Shown: positions 1 to 10,378 of the stretch, in pieces
How positions within the stretch are numbered: the stretch's first letter is position 1
Layout of the letters: every line of letters begins with the position of its first letter
From: an uncultured Prochlorococcus sp.
GTDB taxonomy: Bacteria; Cyanobacteriota; Cyanobacteriia; PCC-6307; Cyanobiaceae
Length of the DNA stretch: 37,932 nt
Direction: 5' to 3'
Assembly: GCA_902600395.1 (NCBI GenBank)
Contig: CACKJL010000003.1
Span: forward strand, 1-37,932
Program-made: the position numbers and the translations under genes
Notes under the pieces: generated by a model
The model's database searches: none
Seen by the model: only the letters and a program-made list of their open reading frames with translations
Told to the model about the DNA's origin: nothing

Positions 1-156
1 AAAAAAAATCAAACTAATTCAAATTTAAAAGATCAAAAATTAGGGCAAACAAAAAATTCTGCAAAATTAGTACTTTTTGTATTTGGAATAGGTCCAATAA
101 TTGGCATTATAATATTTTTATACAGTAAGGGATTTTTCAATTCTCCCACTATTTAA
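1..156 (+). CDS. C-terminal part of a small membrane protein, truncated by window start
   Basis: Frame 1 open from base 1 to TAA at 154-156: ...KLVLFVFGIGPIIGIIIFLYSKGFFNSPTI, one hydrophobic segment. Confidence 0.5.
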   Translation, partial: KKNQTNSNLKDQKLGQTKNSAKLVLFVFGIGPIIGIIIFLYSKGFFNSPTI

Positions 157-213
157 ATCTCGAGTAGTAAAGATATAAATTCAATCATTAATTTCAATAA
201 AACTTAAAAATAA

Positions 214-417
214 TTATTGAAATTTTTTTAATGAAAATATCCTAAATTCTGCCATTTTTCTTGCATCTTCAGGGTTAGAGATTAAAAAAGGATGATCTGA
301 TAAAAGTTCAAATACCTTATCTATCTTTAGTTTAAGATCATCACAATCAATATTTACCCATTCCTCATCAAATGACATTGCAAAGCTATCAGCATTGTCA
401 TACAGCTTATCTTTCAT
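214..417 (-). CDS. hypothetical protein, 67 aa
   Basis: Complete ORF with ATG and acidic/charged composition; no overlapping competitor. Confidence 0.5.
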   Translation of the reverse strand: MKDKLYDNADSFAMSFDEEWVNIDCDDLKLKIDKVFELLSDHPFLISNPEDARKMAEFRIFSLKKFQ

Positions 418-647
418 AATATTTAAAATTTAAATTAACAAAATTTCAGAAATTCGTCCCAATCTTAGAGAGGAATTAGAATAATCATGGTAAATAATCC
501 TCATGATTATTTGAGAAATAACTTTCTATAAGTTTGCCTCAATAATTATACTTTAATATCATTATTTAAATTTATAAATAAGTGCTATTATTCAAAATCT
601 GATTTCATTTGACAGAAGTGTTACAATATTGACATATGTAAGGACTC

Positions 648-1022
648 ATGGAAAATAAAGTTAAAAGGATAGGATATCTTCCTAGAAAAAGAGTACTTGA
701 AATTATTGATGAAATATCTAAGAGCGAATCTATAAGTAGATCTAAGGTTGTTGGAATATTAGTTGAGGAAGCATTAGATGCCAGAGGAATTGCTAATTTT
801 GGATATATTAATAAAAGTAAGTTAAATTTATACAAGTCGGATAATTATAAAGATCTCCAAAATGATTATGATAATGCCCCCTTAAAAGAAGCAGAAGATG
901 AGTTTGTTGATGATAGTGGTTACACAGTTTCTTCTCACAAAACGTTAGATCGTTCAATATCATCTGCAGATATTGAATTAGCAAATAAAATTAATATTCT
1001 TAAGGAATCTGGATTAATATAA
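648..1022 (+). CDS. hypothetical protein, possible ribbon-helix-helix type N-terminus
   Basis: ORF 124 aa; N-terminus RIGYLPRKRVLEIIDEISKSESISRSKVVGILVEEAL resembles an RHH strand-helix-helix pattern. Confidence 0.65.
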   Translation: MENKVKRIGYLPRKRVLEIIDEISKSESISRSKVVGILVEEALDARGIANFGYINKSKLNLYKSDNYKDLQNDYDNAPLKEAEDEFVDDSGYTVSSHKTLDRSISSADIELANKINILKESGLI

Positions 1023-1153
1023 CTTCCGTTAAATAATTATTTTTTTTTTAATGCATAAAATTGAATCATTGTTTATTCTTAGTCCAGAAGAATATTCTGT
1101 TTACATAACTTGAATATTTAATCCTTTCTAATATTAATGTTGTTATAAAAAAA

Positions 1154-2473
1154 ATGAAAGATATTAAGTGTCCCTCATGTGGCAAAACTTTCCGAATTGA
1201 TCCCAGCAGCTTTGAAGAGATACTTCTTCAAATAAAAGACGAAGAATTTAACAAACAAATAAAACAAAGACTTATTTTGGCTGAAGAAGATAATAAAAAA
1301 GCTATGGAAATTTTAAAACGTGAATTAAAAATACAGTTAATAGAGCAGAATCGGATTAAAGAGTCTGAGATCCAAACTCTTGAATCTAAATTAAAAATAG
1401 TTGAAGAAAAGAAAACAAATGCCCTTAATGATTTAAAAAATCAAGCAACAAATAAAATTAATTCATTGAATAATGAATTAATCAATTTGAAAGAAGAAAT
1501 TAAAAACCAGTCTTTAATTTCAGAATTATCTTTAAAAAACAAAATTAGTGAAGCTGTTACTAATTTAGAAAAAGAAAACTCATCTTTAACAAATTCCATT
1601 GAAAAAATGAAGCTTGAACATTCAATTAATGAAAAATTAATTGAAGAAAAATTTAAAAGCAAAATTAGTGAAAGGGACCTGACTATTCAGGAGTTGAGAG
1701 AAATGAAATCTAGATTATCTACAAAGATGATAGGAGAAACATTAGAAATCCATTGCGAAACTCAATTTAATCTGAATCGTGCCTCTGCATTTAAAAACTC
1801 ATATTTCGAAAAGGATAATGATGCCACTTCAGGAAGTAAAGGTGACTATATATTTAGAGAATTTGATGAAAATAAAACCGAAGTCGTATCAATAATGTTT
1901 GAGATGAAGAATGAAAGTTTAAATGGAACTAATAAAAGAAAAAACGAAGATTTTTTAAAAGAATTAGATAAAGATAGGAGACAAAAATCTTGTGAATATG
2001 CTGTTCTCGTATCCCTTCTAGAACCAGATAGTGAACTATATAATGCTGGCATTGTAGATGTTTCTCATAGATTCCCCAAAATGTATGTCATAAGACCTCA
2101 ATTTTTCTTACCCATTATTTCTCTGCTAAGAAATGCATCTATGGAAACCTTAAAATACAAATCACAAATTGATTTAATGAAACGTGAGAATTTTGACATA
2201 ACTAATTTTGAAAATACTCTTGAGCAATTCAAAAATGCAGTTGGTAAAAATGTTTCACTTGCCCAAGATAGATTTAATGATGCAATTTCAGAAATTGATA
2301 AATCAATAACACATTTACAAAAAACTAAGGAGGCTTTAATTCTTTCAAAAAAACATCTTTTATCCGCTGACGGCAAATCTCAAGATTTAACAGTAAAGAA
2401 ATTAACTAGAAATAACCCAACCATGAAAAAAAAGTTTAATGACTTAAATAATTTCGAAGATGAAGTAGCCTAG
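1154..2473 (+). CDS. DUF2130-like coiled-coil protein
   Basis: 439 aa; N-terminal CPSCGKTF zinc-finger-like motif, long coiled coil, C-terminal GSKGDYIFRE...E...FEMKNE...KFLKELDKDRR nuclease-like block typical of DUF2130. Confidence 0.8.
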   Translation: MKDIKCPSCGKTFRIDPSSFEEILLQIKDEEFNKQIKQRLILAEEDNKKAMEILKRELKIQLIEQNRIKESEIQTLESKLKIVEEKKTNALNDLKNQATNKINSLNNELINLKEEIKNQSLISELSLKNKISEAVTNLEKENSSLTNSIEKMKLEHSINEKLIEEKFKSKISERDLTIQELREMKSRLSTKMIGETLEIHCETQFNLNRASAFKNSYFEKDNDATSGSKGDYIFREFDENKTEVVSIMFEMKNESLNGTNKRKNEDFLKELDKDRRQKSCEYAVLVSLLEPDSELYNAGIVDVSHRFPKMYVIRPQFFLPIISLLRNASMETLKYKSQIDLMKRENFDITNFENTLEQFKNAVGKNVSLAQDRFNDAISEIDKSITHLQKTKEALILSKKHLLSADGKSQDLTVKKLTRNNPTMKKKFNDLNNFEDEVA

Positions 2474-2569
2474 TTAAAAAAAATTTTGAAATTAATAATA
2501 GTTAAAATATATTTTATTTCTAATTTATAAATATATTATTAATAATAAACTCCATAGTTAAAGAAAATA

Positions 2570-2851
2570 ATGTCTATCAACACTCCAATTTTCACTATTG
2601 CCAAAGATCTTAATGTTGAAAGTAATAGAGTTTTGTTAGCCTGCAAGAAACTTGGAATCAATGCTAAAGGTGCAACAAAAAGATTAAATAAAGAAGAATT
2701 AGATAAAATTAAAAGTTATTTTGAAACGGGCAAAAACGTTTCAGATGAAGTGATCAATTTAAATAAAGTTAAAACCAAAAGCAATTCTAAAAAAATTGTA
2801 GAAAAGGTAAAAATAAAATATTTTGCAAACAGACTTATTCGCAAATCTTAA
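2570..2851 (+). CDS. small protein with IF-2 N-terminal (IF2_N)-like domain
   Basis: MSINTPIFTIAKDLNVESNRVLLACKKLGINAKGATKRLNKEELDKIKSYF matches the IF2_N pattern; no GTPase part follows. Confidence 0.65.
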   Translation: MSINTPIFTIAKDLNVESNRVLLACKKLGINAKGATKRLNKEELDKIKSYFETGKNVSDEVINLNKVKTKSNSKKIVEKVKIKYFANRLIRKS

Positions 2852-2934
2852 ATAAAACTTATTTTTTTTTATTACTTAAAGAGTAAGCCACAGAAGAAAA
2901 TAATAATAATTTATCATAAGTAAAAATACTTAAA

Positions 2935-3348
2935 ATGAGCATAAACAAAGTTTTAAATACTCTTGAAAAATCATGGGAAAGAGATGATATTCTTTCAAAA
3001 ATAAAGAATGGGTTAGGAACAGATGAGATAGTTAATGAATTTTTAGCAAGCAATAAGATACAAATTAAAGAATTAAATTCTTTATTAAGACCAGAAGATG
3101 TTGATTTATTAGATCAAGTAGAACAACTCTCAACTTGCGAATCTAAATTAATAAAAGAGATTAAAAATTTAAATTTCTTAGAAAATAATGAAGAAGATCA
3201 AATAATAAATGAGAAAAAGATTTTGACATCTAATAGATTTTCTCATAACAAAATTAGTTCTTTCATGATTAATTGGAGTAACAAATTTGTAGTAATTGCT
3301 CTACTAACAATTTCTGCGATAGCTTTATCAAAACAAGCTTGGGCATAA
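2935..3348 (+). CDS. hypothetical protein with C-terminal TM segment
   Basis: 137 aa ORF ending FVVIALLTISAIALSKQAWA; lies 35 nt upstream of exo. Confidence 0.65.
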   Translation: MSINKVLNTLEKSWERDDILSKIKNGLGTDEIVNEFLASNKIQIKELNSLLRPEDVDLLDQVEQLSTCESKLIKEIKNLNFLENNEEDQIINEKKILTSNRFSHNKISSFMINWSNKFVVIALLTISAIALSKQAWA

Positions 3349-3383
3349 TTAGCTAAATTAACTTCATTGTAAGAGATGTAGTT

Positions 3384-4370
3384 TTGAGAACTAAACAAGA
3401 CTATTTAATTAGATATAAAGATGGAAATCTTTATTGTGAACTTGCTGATATTTGGATTGATCCAAGCAAGCCAGTAAAAAAGGCATTAATAACTCATGCA
3501 CATTTTGATCACTTTACATTTGGCTGTGAAGAATACATTTCTACTAAGGAAACTGCGATACTTCTTAAAGAAAGAGTTGGAGATAATATCAAAATTAAGA
3601 CTTTTGAATATGGAGAAGAATTTAAGATAAATGGTATTAATATTTCTTTTCATCCATCCGGTCACATCCTTGGATCTAGTCAAATAAGATTTATTTTTGC
3701 TGAAGAAAAATGGCTAATTTCAGGAGACTTTAAGCTTCAAAAAGATCAGACTTGCAAACAATATGAAATAGTAAAAACTGATTATTTAATAAGCGAATGT
3801 ACTTTTGGTTTGCCAATATTTAAGTGGGATGAATCAAATAAAATAGCAAATGATATTTCAAAATGGATAACTAATTCACCAGAAAAAACTTCTTTACTTT
3901 TCTGCTATTCACTTGGAAAAGCTCAGAGATTGTTAAACGAAATTAGTCAAACAAATTTCAAAGGCAATATTTATTGCCATGGCAGTATTCACAAAATGAA
4001 CAATAGTTATAGGGAACTTGGAATTGATATTAAAGATACTATAAAAATTGAAAATAAAAAAAAGATAGATGAACTTAAGGGAAGTCTAATATTATTACCG
4101 CCATCTTTAAGTAAGGGTTCTTATTTAAAAAATTTCAAAAACATTCAAACAGCTTTCGCGAGTGGTTGGATGTCAATAAGAGCTCTAAGAAAAAGATCAG
4201 GATATGATAAAGGATTTGCAATCTCTGATCATGCGGATTGGGACGGAATTCTGGAAGTAGTAAAAAAGTCTGAAGCAAAAAATGTATTTTTTCATCATGG
4301 AGATAGTGAGGCCTTAAGTAAATATTTAATTGGAAAGGAATCAATAAATGTCCTTTTCTTCGGTAAATAA
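3384..4370 (+). CDS. ligase-associated DNA exonuclease (metallo-beta-lactamase/beta-CASP fold)
   Basis: THAHFDHFTFG (HxHxDH-type) motif, SGHILGSSQI, SGDFKLQ, C-terminal AISDHADWDGI; TTG start; directly upstream of ligase. Confidence 0.9.
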   Translation: MRTKQDYLIRYKDGNLYCELADIWIDPSKPVKKALITHAHFDHFTFGCEEYISTKETAILLKERVGDNIKIKTFEYGEEFKINGINISFHPSGHILGSSQIRFIFAEEKWLISGDFKLQKDQTCKQYEIVKTDYLISECTFGLPIFKWDESNKIANDISKWITNSPEKTSLLFCYSLGKAQRLLNEISQTNFKGNIYCHGSIHKMNNSYRELGIDIKDTIKIENKKKIDELKGSLILLPPSLSKGSYLKNFKNIQTAFASGWMSIRALRKRSGYDKGFAISDHADWDGILEVVKKSEAKNVFFHHGDSEALSKYLIGKESINVLFFGK

Positions 4371-4372
4371 AT

Positions 4373-6013
4373 ATGAGCTTAAAAAAGTTTTCAGAATTAT
4401 TTGGCGATCTAGATTCAATTAATAGTACAAATAATAAAATTGAAGTTTTAAAGAATTATTTTTTATCTAATGATCCAATAGATAATTCTTGGGCAATATA
4501 TTTACTAACTGGAAAAAATAATAAGAGATTTATTAGTGGAAGATATTTAAAAAATCTTTTTTCTCAAATATATGAATATCCTCAATGGTTAATTGATACA
4601 TGTTATTTAAAAGTTGGTGATTCTGCTGAAGTAATAACGTTATTACTTAAAAATAAAACTAATTCTAGAAAAAAGAAATTATCAAATATAAGTCTCAATG
4701 AATTACTAAGCAAAACAATACCCGAATTATCAAAACTTAATGAGGAGGAAAAAAATTTAGAAATTAAAAATATTTGGGAAAGATTACCTGAAGATTACCA
4801 TTTAATTTTCAATAAAATTCTTACAGGCACTTTTAGAGTAGGAGTCTCTATCGGATTAATTACAAAATCAATATCAAAACTAATTAATATTGATGAAGAA
4901 ATTATTTCTCATAGGTTGATGGGTAATTTCAAGCCTTCAATTGATTCATATAAATTTTTAATTAATAAGAATATCAATCTTCAAGAGTTAAATTCCAAAC
5001 CATTTCCATTTCTTCTAGCAAATACTATTGAAGATAAAATCTTCAAAAATTCAATAAATGATTTTCAATTTGAATGGAAATACGACGGTATAAGGATGCA
5101 ATTAATTAAAAGATCAGGCAATGTTTCGTTATGGACAAGAGGGCAAGAATTAGTAAATGAATCATTCCCAGAATTATTAGAGAAAATGTCACATATAAAA
5201 GATGATTTTGTTCTTGATGGGGAATTATTAGTTTGGAATTTTAAAGAGCAAATTGCCTTTGATTTTTCTTTACTTCAAAAAAGAATAAATAGAAAGTCTC
5301 CTACTAGATCAATCCAAATAAAATATCCAATTATTTTTATTGCTTATGATCTTTTAGAAATTAATGGGAGAGATATAAGAGAAATTAAATTAGAAAATAG
5401 AAGAATTGAGTTAGAAAAATATTTTTCAAAATGGCAAAATAAAACCGAAAATAATATTACTGATATTTTCAAAATATGTGATTTAATCTTTCCTAAAGAT
5501 TGGCCTGATGCTTTAACTTATAAAGAAAAATCTCGAGAAAATAATACTGAAGGATTAATAATTAAGAAAAAGACTTCTATATACTCCTCTGGTAGAAAGA
5601 AAGGTATTTGGTGGAAATATAAAGTTGATCCTATGCAACTGGATGCAGTTCTAATTTACGCTAAGGGCGGTAGCGGTAGAAGAGCTGGTCTGTATACAGA
5701 TTACAGTTTTGCATTATGGAAAGACAAAGAATTAATTAAATTTGCAAGTGCATATTCTGGTTTAACGAATATTGAAATTAAAGAGCTAGATAAATGGATA
5801 AGAAAAAATACAATAGAAAAATTTGGTCCTGTTCGATCCTTAAAACCAGAAATGGTATTCGAAATATCTTTTGAGAAAATACAAATTTCTAAACGTCATA
5901 AGTCAGGAATAGCAGTACGATTTCCAAGAATAACAAAATGGAGAAAAGATAAAAAAATTAATGATGCAGATAGCCTAGAGAATGCTTATGAACTAATGAA
6001 AAAAATATCATGA
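4373..6013 (+). CDS. ATP-dependent DNA ligase
   Basis: Adenylation motif I EWKYDGIRMQ; DGELLVW; FIAYDLLEINGRDIRE; EGLIIKKK; WWKYKVDPMQLDAVLIYA. Confidence 0.95.
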   Translation: MSLKKFSELFGDLDSINSTNNKIEVLKNYFLSNDPIDNSWAIYLLTGKNNKRFISGRYLKNLFSQIYEYPQWLIDTCYLKVGDSAEVITLLLKNKTNSRKKKLSNISLNELLSKTIPELSKLNEEEKNLEIKNIWERLPEDYHLIFNKILTGTFRVGVSIGLITKSISKLINIDEEIISHRLMGNFKPSIDSYKFLINKNINLQELNSKPFPFLLANTIEDKIFKNSINDFQFEWKYDGIRMQLIKRSGNVSLWTRGQELVNESFPELLEKMSHIKDDFVLDGELLVWNFKEQIAFDFSLLQKRINRKSPTRSIQIKYPIIFIAYDLLEINGRDIREIKLENRRIELEKYFSKWQNKTENNITDIFKICDLIFPKDWPDALTYKEKSRENNTEGLIIKKKTSIYSSGRKKGIWWKYKVDPMQLDAVLIYAKGGSGRRAGLYTDYSFALWKDKELIKFASAYSGLTNIEIKELDKWIRKNTIEKFGPVRSLKPEMVFEISFEKIQISKRHKSGIAVRFPRITKWRKDKKINDADSLENAYELMKKIS

Positions 6014-8496
6014 AAAATATTATGAAAAATAATAAGCAAAATAATTTAATTTCTAAAATTAAAGAGTTTTTCTCCACAAATGGATGGGAGCCACTACCCT
6101 ATCAGATCGAATCTTGGGAAGCATTTTTTAATGGAGAGAGTGGAATAATACAAGTTCCTACTGGATGCGGCAAAACTTATGCTGCATTAATGGGACCTCT
6201 TTCAAAGATAGATGATCCCAAAAATAATAAAAGTGTGAATATATTATTAATAACCCCTTTAAAAGCACTAAGTAGAGATCTAAAAAATTCCATACAATTA
6301 GCAGCTTTGCATTTTAATAAAGAAATCACTGTTGAAATTAGGAACGGGGATTCAACCCCATATCAAAAGAAAAAGCAACTAGCTAAACCACCTAATATTC
6401 TTATTACCACTCCAGAGTCTTTATCTCTTTTACTTTCTAATAAAGAATCTAATAATCTTTTCAAGGAATTGTCATCAATAATTATTGATGAATGGCATGA
6501 ATTGATGGGTAGTAAAAGAGGAAACCAGTGTGAGTTATCTTTAAGTTGGCTAAGAGGAAATATAAAAAATTTACAAATTTGGGCGATGTCTGCAACTATT
6601 GGAAATATTGAAGAAGCAGCAAGAGCAATAGTTGGGATGAGCGCTATTAAACCCAAAATTATAAGCACAAATATTCAAAAAGAGATCGAAATCATAAGTG
6701 TTTTACCAGAGGAGGAAACTACTTTTCCATGGAGCGGGCATCTTGGGATTAGAAGTCACTCTTCACTATTAAAAATTCTAGATAAAAATAAAAGCACCTT
6801 ATTATTCACCAATACGAGAAATCAATCTGAAAGATGGTATCAATGTCTTAAATTTTTTCTCCCAGAGATGGAAGACAAAATTGCACTTCATCACGGCTCC
6901 CTAGATAAAGAAGATAGAAAAAGAGTTGAAGAAGGGGTTAAAGACGGATTAATAAAATGGGTAGTCTGCACCAGCTCGTTAGATTTGGGAGTTGACTTCC
7001 AACCTGTAGATCAAATAGTTCAAATTGGTAGTGCAAAGAATTTAGCCAGACTTATCCAAAGAGCGGGAAGAAGTGCTCATAGACCAGGTGGGAAATCAAA
7101 AATAATTTTTATGCCTACTAATTCTTTAGAGTTATTAGAGATTAGTGCAATGAGAAGAATAATAAAAAGTGGTATATCTGAGGAAATTAGACTCCCTGAA
7201 TTATCTTATGATGTGCTTCTACAACATCTAATAAGTTTGGCATGCGGAAATGGCTTTGATCCGAAAATTGAAAAAGAAAGAATTAAAAATTGCTGGAGTT
7301 ATAGAAACTTAAAAGATCAAGATTGGAATTGGTGTCTTGACTTTTTAGAATATGGAGGAAAATGTCTTAAAGCATACCCAAAATATAAAAAGATAGTTAA
7401 AGAAGAATCACAAAATAATAATGAAAACTTTAAATATTTTGTAAAAGACAAATCTTTAATAAGAATGCATAAGTTCAATATTGGGACAATTACAAGTGAC
7501 AAATTTGTGAATGTCAAATATATAAAAGGTAAATCTTTAGGTAATCTAGAGGAGAATTTTGCTTCAAAATTAAATCCCGGGGATACATTTTACTTTGCTG
7601 GCAAAATGCTTCAATTTTTAAGAATAAGAGATATGAATTTATACGTCAAAAAATCAACAAAAAAAAGTTCTCTAATTCCTGCATGGGTTGGAGGTCAAAT
7701 GGCAATTTCTGATCTACTTTGTGAGAGTTTGAGACAAGAAATAGATATATGCAACGAACTAGAAAATTATGATTGCTTAAATCCTGAACTCAATTCATTA
7801 CGCCCAATATTGAAGAAACAAAAAGTTCTTTCAAATATTCCAAAGAAAGATGAATTCCTTATAGAAATATATAAAACCAAGGATTTGTCAAATCTTTTTG
7901 TTTTTACACTTGATGGCAAATTTGTAAATGAAGGAATTGCATTTTTATGGGCTTTGAGATTGGCAAAATTAAAACAATCTACATTTAGTATTACTGCTAA
8001 TGATTTTGGATTCAGCTTAACTACTGCAGAAGATTATGATTTTTCCATAATAAAAAAAGAAGCTGATTACTTTTTGAATAACAAAAGATTAGAAGAAGAT
8101 CTAGAAAATGCAATTAATTTTTCAGAATTAACAAAACGTCGATTTAAAAATATTGCCCAGATAAGTGGACTAGTAAATCAAAATAATCCAACCAAAACAA
8201 AAACTTCTTCTCAACTTCAAATAAGTTCAAGTCTTTTCTACGATGTCTTTACTAAATATGAAGAAGGCCATCTTTTGATAAAACAATCGCATCAAGAAGT
8301 TAAAGAATATCAATTAGAAAATAAAAGAATATCTAAATCATTAGAAAGATTAAAAAATTTAAAAATGGTATTAAACGAGATAAAAACTCCAACTCCTTTT
8401 GCTTTCCCTTTATTAGTTGAAAGACTTAAAAATACTTTAAGTAATGAACCAATAGAAAAAAGAGTAGAAAAACTTATAAAAAAATATAGTGATTAA
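6010..8496 (+). CDS. ligase-associated DEAD/DEAH-box helicase (Lhr-like)
   Basis: VPTGCGKTYA (motif I), DEWHELMG (motif II), MSATIGN (motif III), QRAGRSAHRPGG (motif VI); ATGA overlap with ligase. Confidence 0.95.
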   Translation: MKNIMKNNKQNNLISKIKEFFSTNGWEPLPYQIESWEAFFNGESGIIQVPTGCGKTYAALMGPLSKIDDPKNNKSVNILLITPLKALSRDLKNSIQLAALHFNKEITVEIRNGDSTPYQKKKQLAKPPNILITTPESLSLLLSNKESNNLFKELSSIIIDEWHELMGSKRGNQCELSLSWLRGNIKNLQIWAMSATIGNIEEAARAIVGMSAIKPKIISTNIQKEIEIISVLPEEETTFPWSGHLGIRSHSSLLKILDKNKSTLLFTNTRNQSERWYQCLKFFLPEMEDKIALHHGSLDKEDRKRVEEGVKDGLIKWVVCTSSLDLGVDFQPVDQIVQIGSAKNLARLIQRAGRSAHRPGGKSKIIFMPTNSLELLEISAMRRIIKSGISEEIRLPELSYDVLLQHLISLACGNGFDPKIEKERIKNCWSYRNLKDQDWNWCLDFLEYGGKCLKAYPKYKKIVKEESQNNNENFKYFVKDKSLIRMHKFNIGTITSDKFVNVKYIKGKSLGNLEENFASKLNPGDTFYFAGKMLQFLRIRDMNLYVKKSTKKSSLIPAWVGGQMAISDLLCESLRQEIDICNELENYDCLNPELNSLRPILKKQKVLSNIPKKDEFLIEIYKTKDLSNLFVFTLDGKFVNEGIAFLWALRLAKLKQSTFSITANDFGFSLTTAEDYDFSIIKKEADYFLNNKRLEEDLENAINFSELTKRRFKNIAQISGLVNQNNPTKTKTSSQLQISSSLFYDVFTKYEEGHLLIKQSHQEVKEYQLENKRISKSLERLKNLKMVLNEIKTPTPFAFPLLVERLKNTLSNEPIEKRVEKLIKKYSD

Positions 8497-9147
8497 ATGA
8501 AAAAAAATTCTTTTAAATTTTTTTGGGAAGATACATTGTTAGAGATGCTTCCTTCAAGAGCGTTATTTCTACCGGAAACAAAAGAGTTGTTAATATGCGA
8601 TATTCATCTTGGGAAAGCTGAGTATTTTCAGCAAAATGGTATACCTCTTACTAATAATTCAGATAAAAACAATTTTGCAAGAATAAAAAAAATAGTTAAA
8701 AAATATAGTCCTGAAAAGTTAATAATATTAGGAGATTTATTCCACAGCAAATATTCAATAGATATAACTCTTCAAAAAAAAGTTGAGGATCTTCCTGAAC
8801 TCTTAAAAACTAATGTTGAACTCATCCTCGGAAATCATGACGTAGGTTGTGATGTTAAAAATATAAAAATTTTTGATACCAGAAAAACTAAAAATATTAC
8901 CTTTAGCCATGAACCAGTTAATTTAGAAAACAAAAAATCCTTGAATATTTGTGGACATTATCATCCAAAAATCTATTTAAAAAGCAATGGAGATAAATTA
9001 TCTTTTAGGTGTTTTGCAATGGATATGAATAAAAATGTTTTATATCTTCCTGCATTTGGAGACTTAACAGGAGGATATTCCTGCAAAAAATCATTTAAAA
9101 AATGGGCAATAGTTTCTGAAGAAGAAATTATCGAAATAAAATCTTAA
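8497..9147 (+). CDS. ligase-associated metallophosphoesterase (PdeM-like)
   Basis: CDIHLGKAEYFQ, LGDLFHS, LGNHDVG, CGHYHPKI metallophosphoesterase motifs; abuts the helicase stop. Confidence 0.92.
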   Translation: MKKNSFKFFWEDTLLEMLPSRALFLPETKELLICDIHLGKAEYFQQNGIPLTNNSDKNNFARIKKIVKKYSPEKLIILGDLFHSKYSIDITLQKKVEDLPELLKTNVELILGNHDVGCDVKNIKIFDTRKTKNITFSHEPVNLENKKSLNICGHYHPKIYLKSNGDKLSFRCFAMDMNKNVLYLPAFGDLTGGYSCKKSFKKWAIVSEEEIIEIKS

Positions 9148-9354
9148 GAAAAATCCTATTGAAGTGACTTAAATTTTTCATTTAGATATACCAATTTATA
9201 CTTAAAAGTCTCGTTTATTTTATTTATCAATTATTTTATGTCTATTATTCTATTTCTACTTGTAAAAATAGATAATTAAAAAATTTATACAGCTAATGAC
9301 CCTTTCTTTAGCAGACAATCCACGTTATAAAAAAAATAAACACATTTTATAGAA

Positions 9355-9657
9355 ATGAAAAAATTAATAGCCTTGATTTTATTTCCATTTCTTTTCATAC
9401 CATTTGGGGCAAAAGCAAATGATAATTTTTCCGTTGAGATAGAAGCGCTTACACTAGTTATGGATCAATATAAGGAAGATATTGAATCAAGTGATGCATT
9501 AGATGTAAAAGACAAAAAGCCAAGTTACATGGCTCTCAAACAAGACGAATGCAATGCCACTGTTGAAGTTACAGAAAAAACAGGATTAGAGGTAGTAAAT
9601 ACTGAATCTTTCGATGTAAATGTCTGCTTGAAAGAAATCTATAAAGTAATCAACTAA
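9355..9657 (+). CDS. hypothetical secreted protein, 100 aa
   Basis: N-terminal signal peptide MKKLIALILFPFLFIPFGAKA. Confidence 0.65.
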   Translation: MKKLIALILFPFLFIPFGAKANDNFSVEIEALTLVMDQYKEDIESSDALDVKDKKPSYMALKQDECNATVEVTEKTGLEVVNTESFDVNVCLKEIYKVIN

Positions 9658-9839
9658 ATAAGCAGATTATAAAAATATAATAAAAACAAACAAATTAAAG
9701 AGGTCTTTTACTTAAAGAAGGTAAGACCTCGAGACCTAACAGAAAACTTTGGAACGGGTTCTGCATACCCAATTAATAACGACATTGGAATTGTAGAGGT
9801 GTAATTAAAAGTACAAAACCAAAATTATTTTTTAAAAAA

Positions 9840-9986
9840 TTATTTCTTCTTTGATAAAGTTTGTGATTCTTCTCTAGACATTAAAGCTTCAATTTGAGCA
9901 AGAACTTTTTGAAGTTCATCCGTTTTTGTAAGAGATGCTTCTGCTACTTCTCTTAATTTTTCTAACTGTTCTTTAGTTTTATCCAT
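9840..9986 (-). CDS. small coiled-coil protein, 48 aa (not in ORF track)
   Basis: Own translation: MDKTKEQLEKLREVAEASLTKTDELQKVLAQIEALMSREESQTLSKKK*. Confidence 0.6.
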   Translation of the reverse strand: MDKTKEQLEKLREVAEASLTKTDELQKVLAQIEALMSREESQTLSKKK

Positions 9987-10378
9987 GATAAATAAATTAG
10001 AAATTAACCACTTTTAAAAATGGTTTTAATACAGATTTTTCACTCCCACACAAACTCATATTCTCTCTTTTTTTTATAAAGTCAAATAAATTTCCATTTA
10101 ATAAGGTTTTATGAGGACTTCCAATTAATTCTTTGTTTATTATTGAAACCATAAGAATTCCCTCAATAAAAAACTTTTAAATTATGAAGTAAATACAGGC
10201 AATCCTATTGTTGCAGTTGTTATGAGAGCCCCTGCAAAAATCAAGAAAGGTAGAAAAGGGTAGTTTTTCAAAAATAGATTTACTAATTCGAAATAACTAT
10301 ATAGGTATTTATACTGTTTGTCTACCCCTAAGCTTTCTTGAAAGTAAAAATATTTCTTTTAAAGGTATAAATATAACA

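Noticed and set aside
605-835. 76-aa minus ORF antisense to 648..1022
   Set aside because: Overlaps a better coding ORF; composition looks like reverse-complement artefact
1441-2376. Three minus-strand ORFs antisense to the DUF2130-like gene
   Set aside because: Fully inside a strong CDS; Ser/Phe/Leu-rich typical of antisense frames in AT-rich genes
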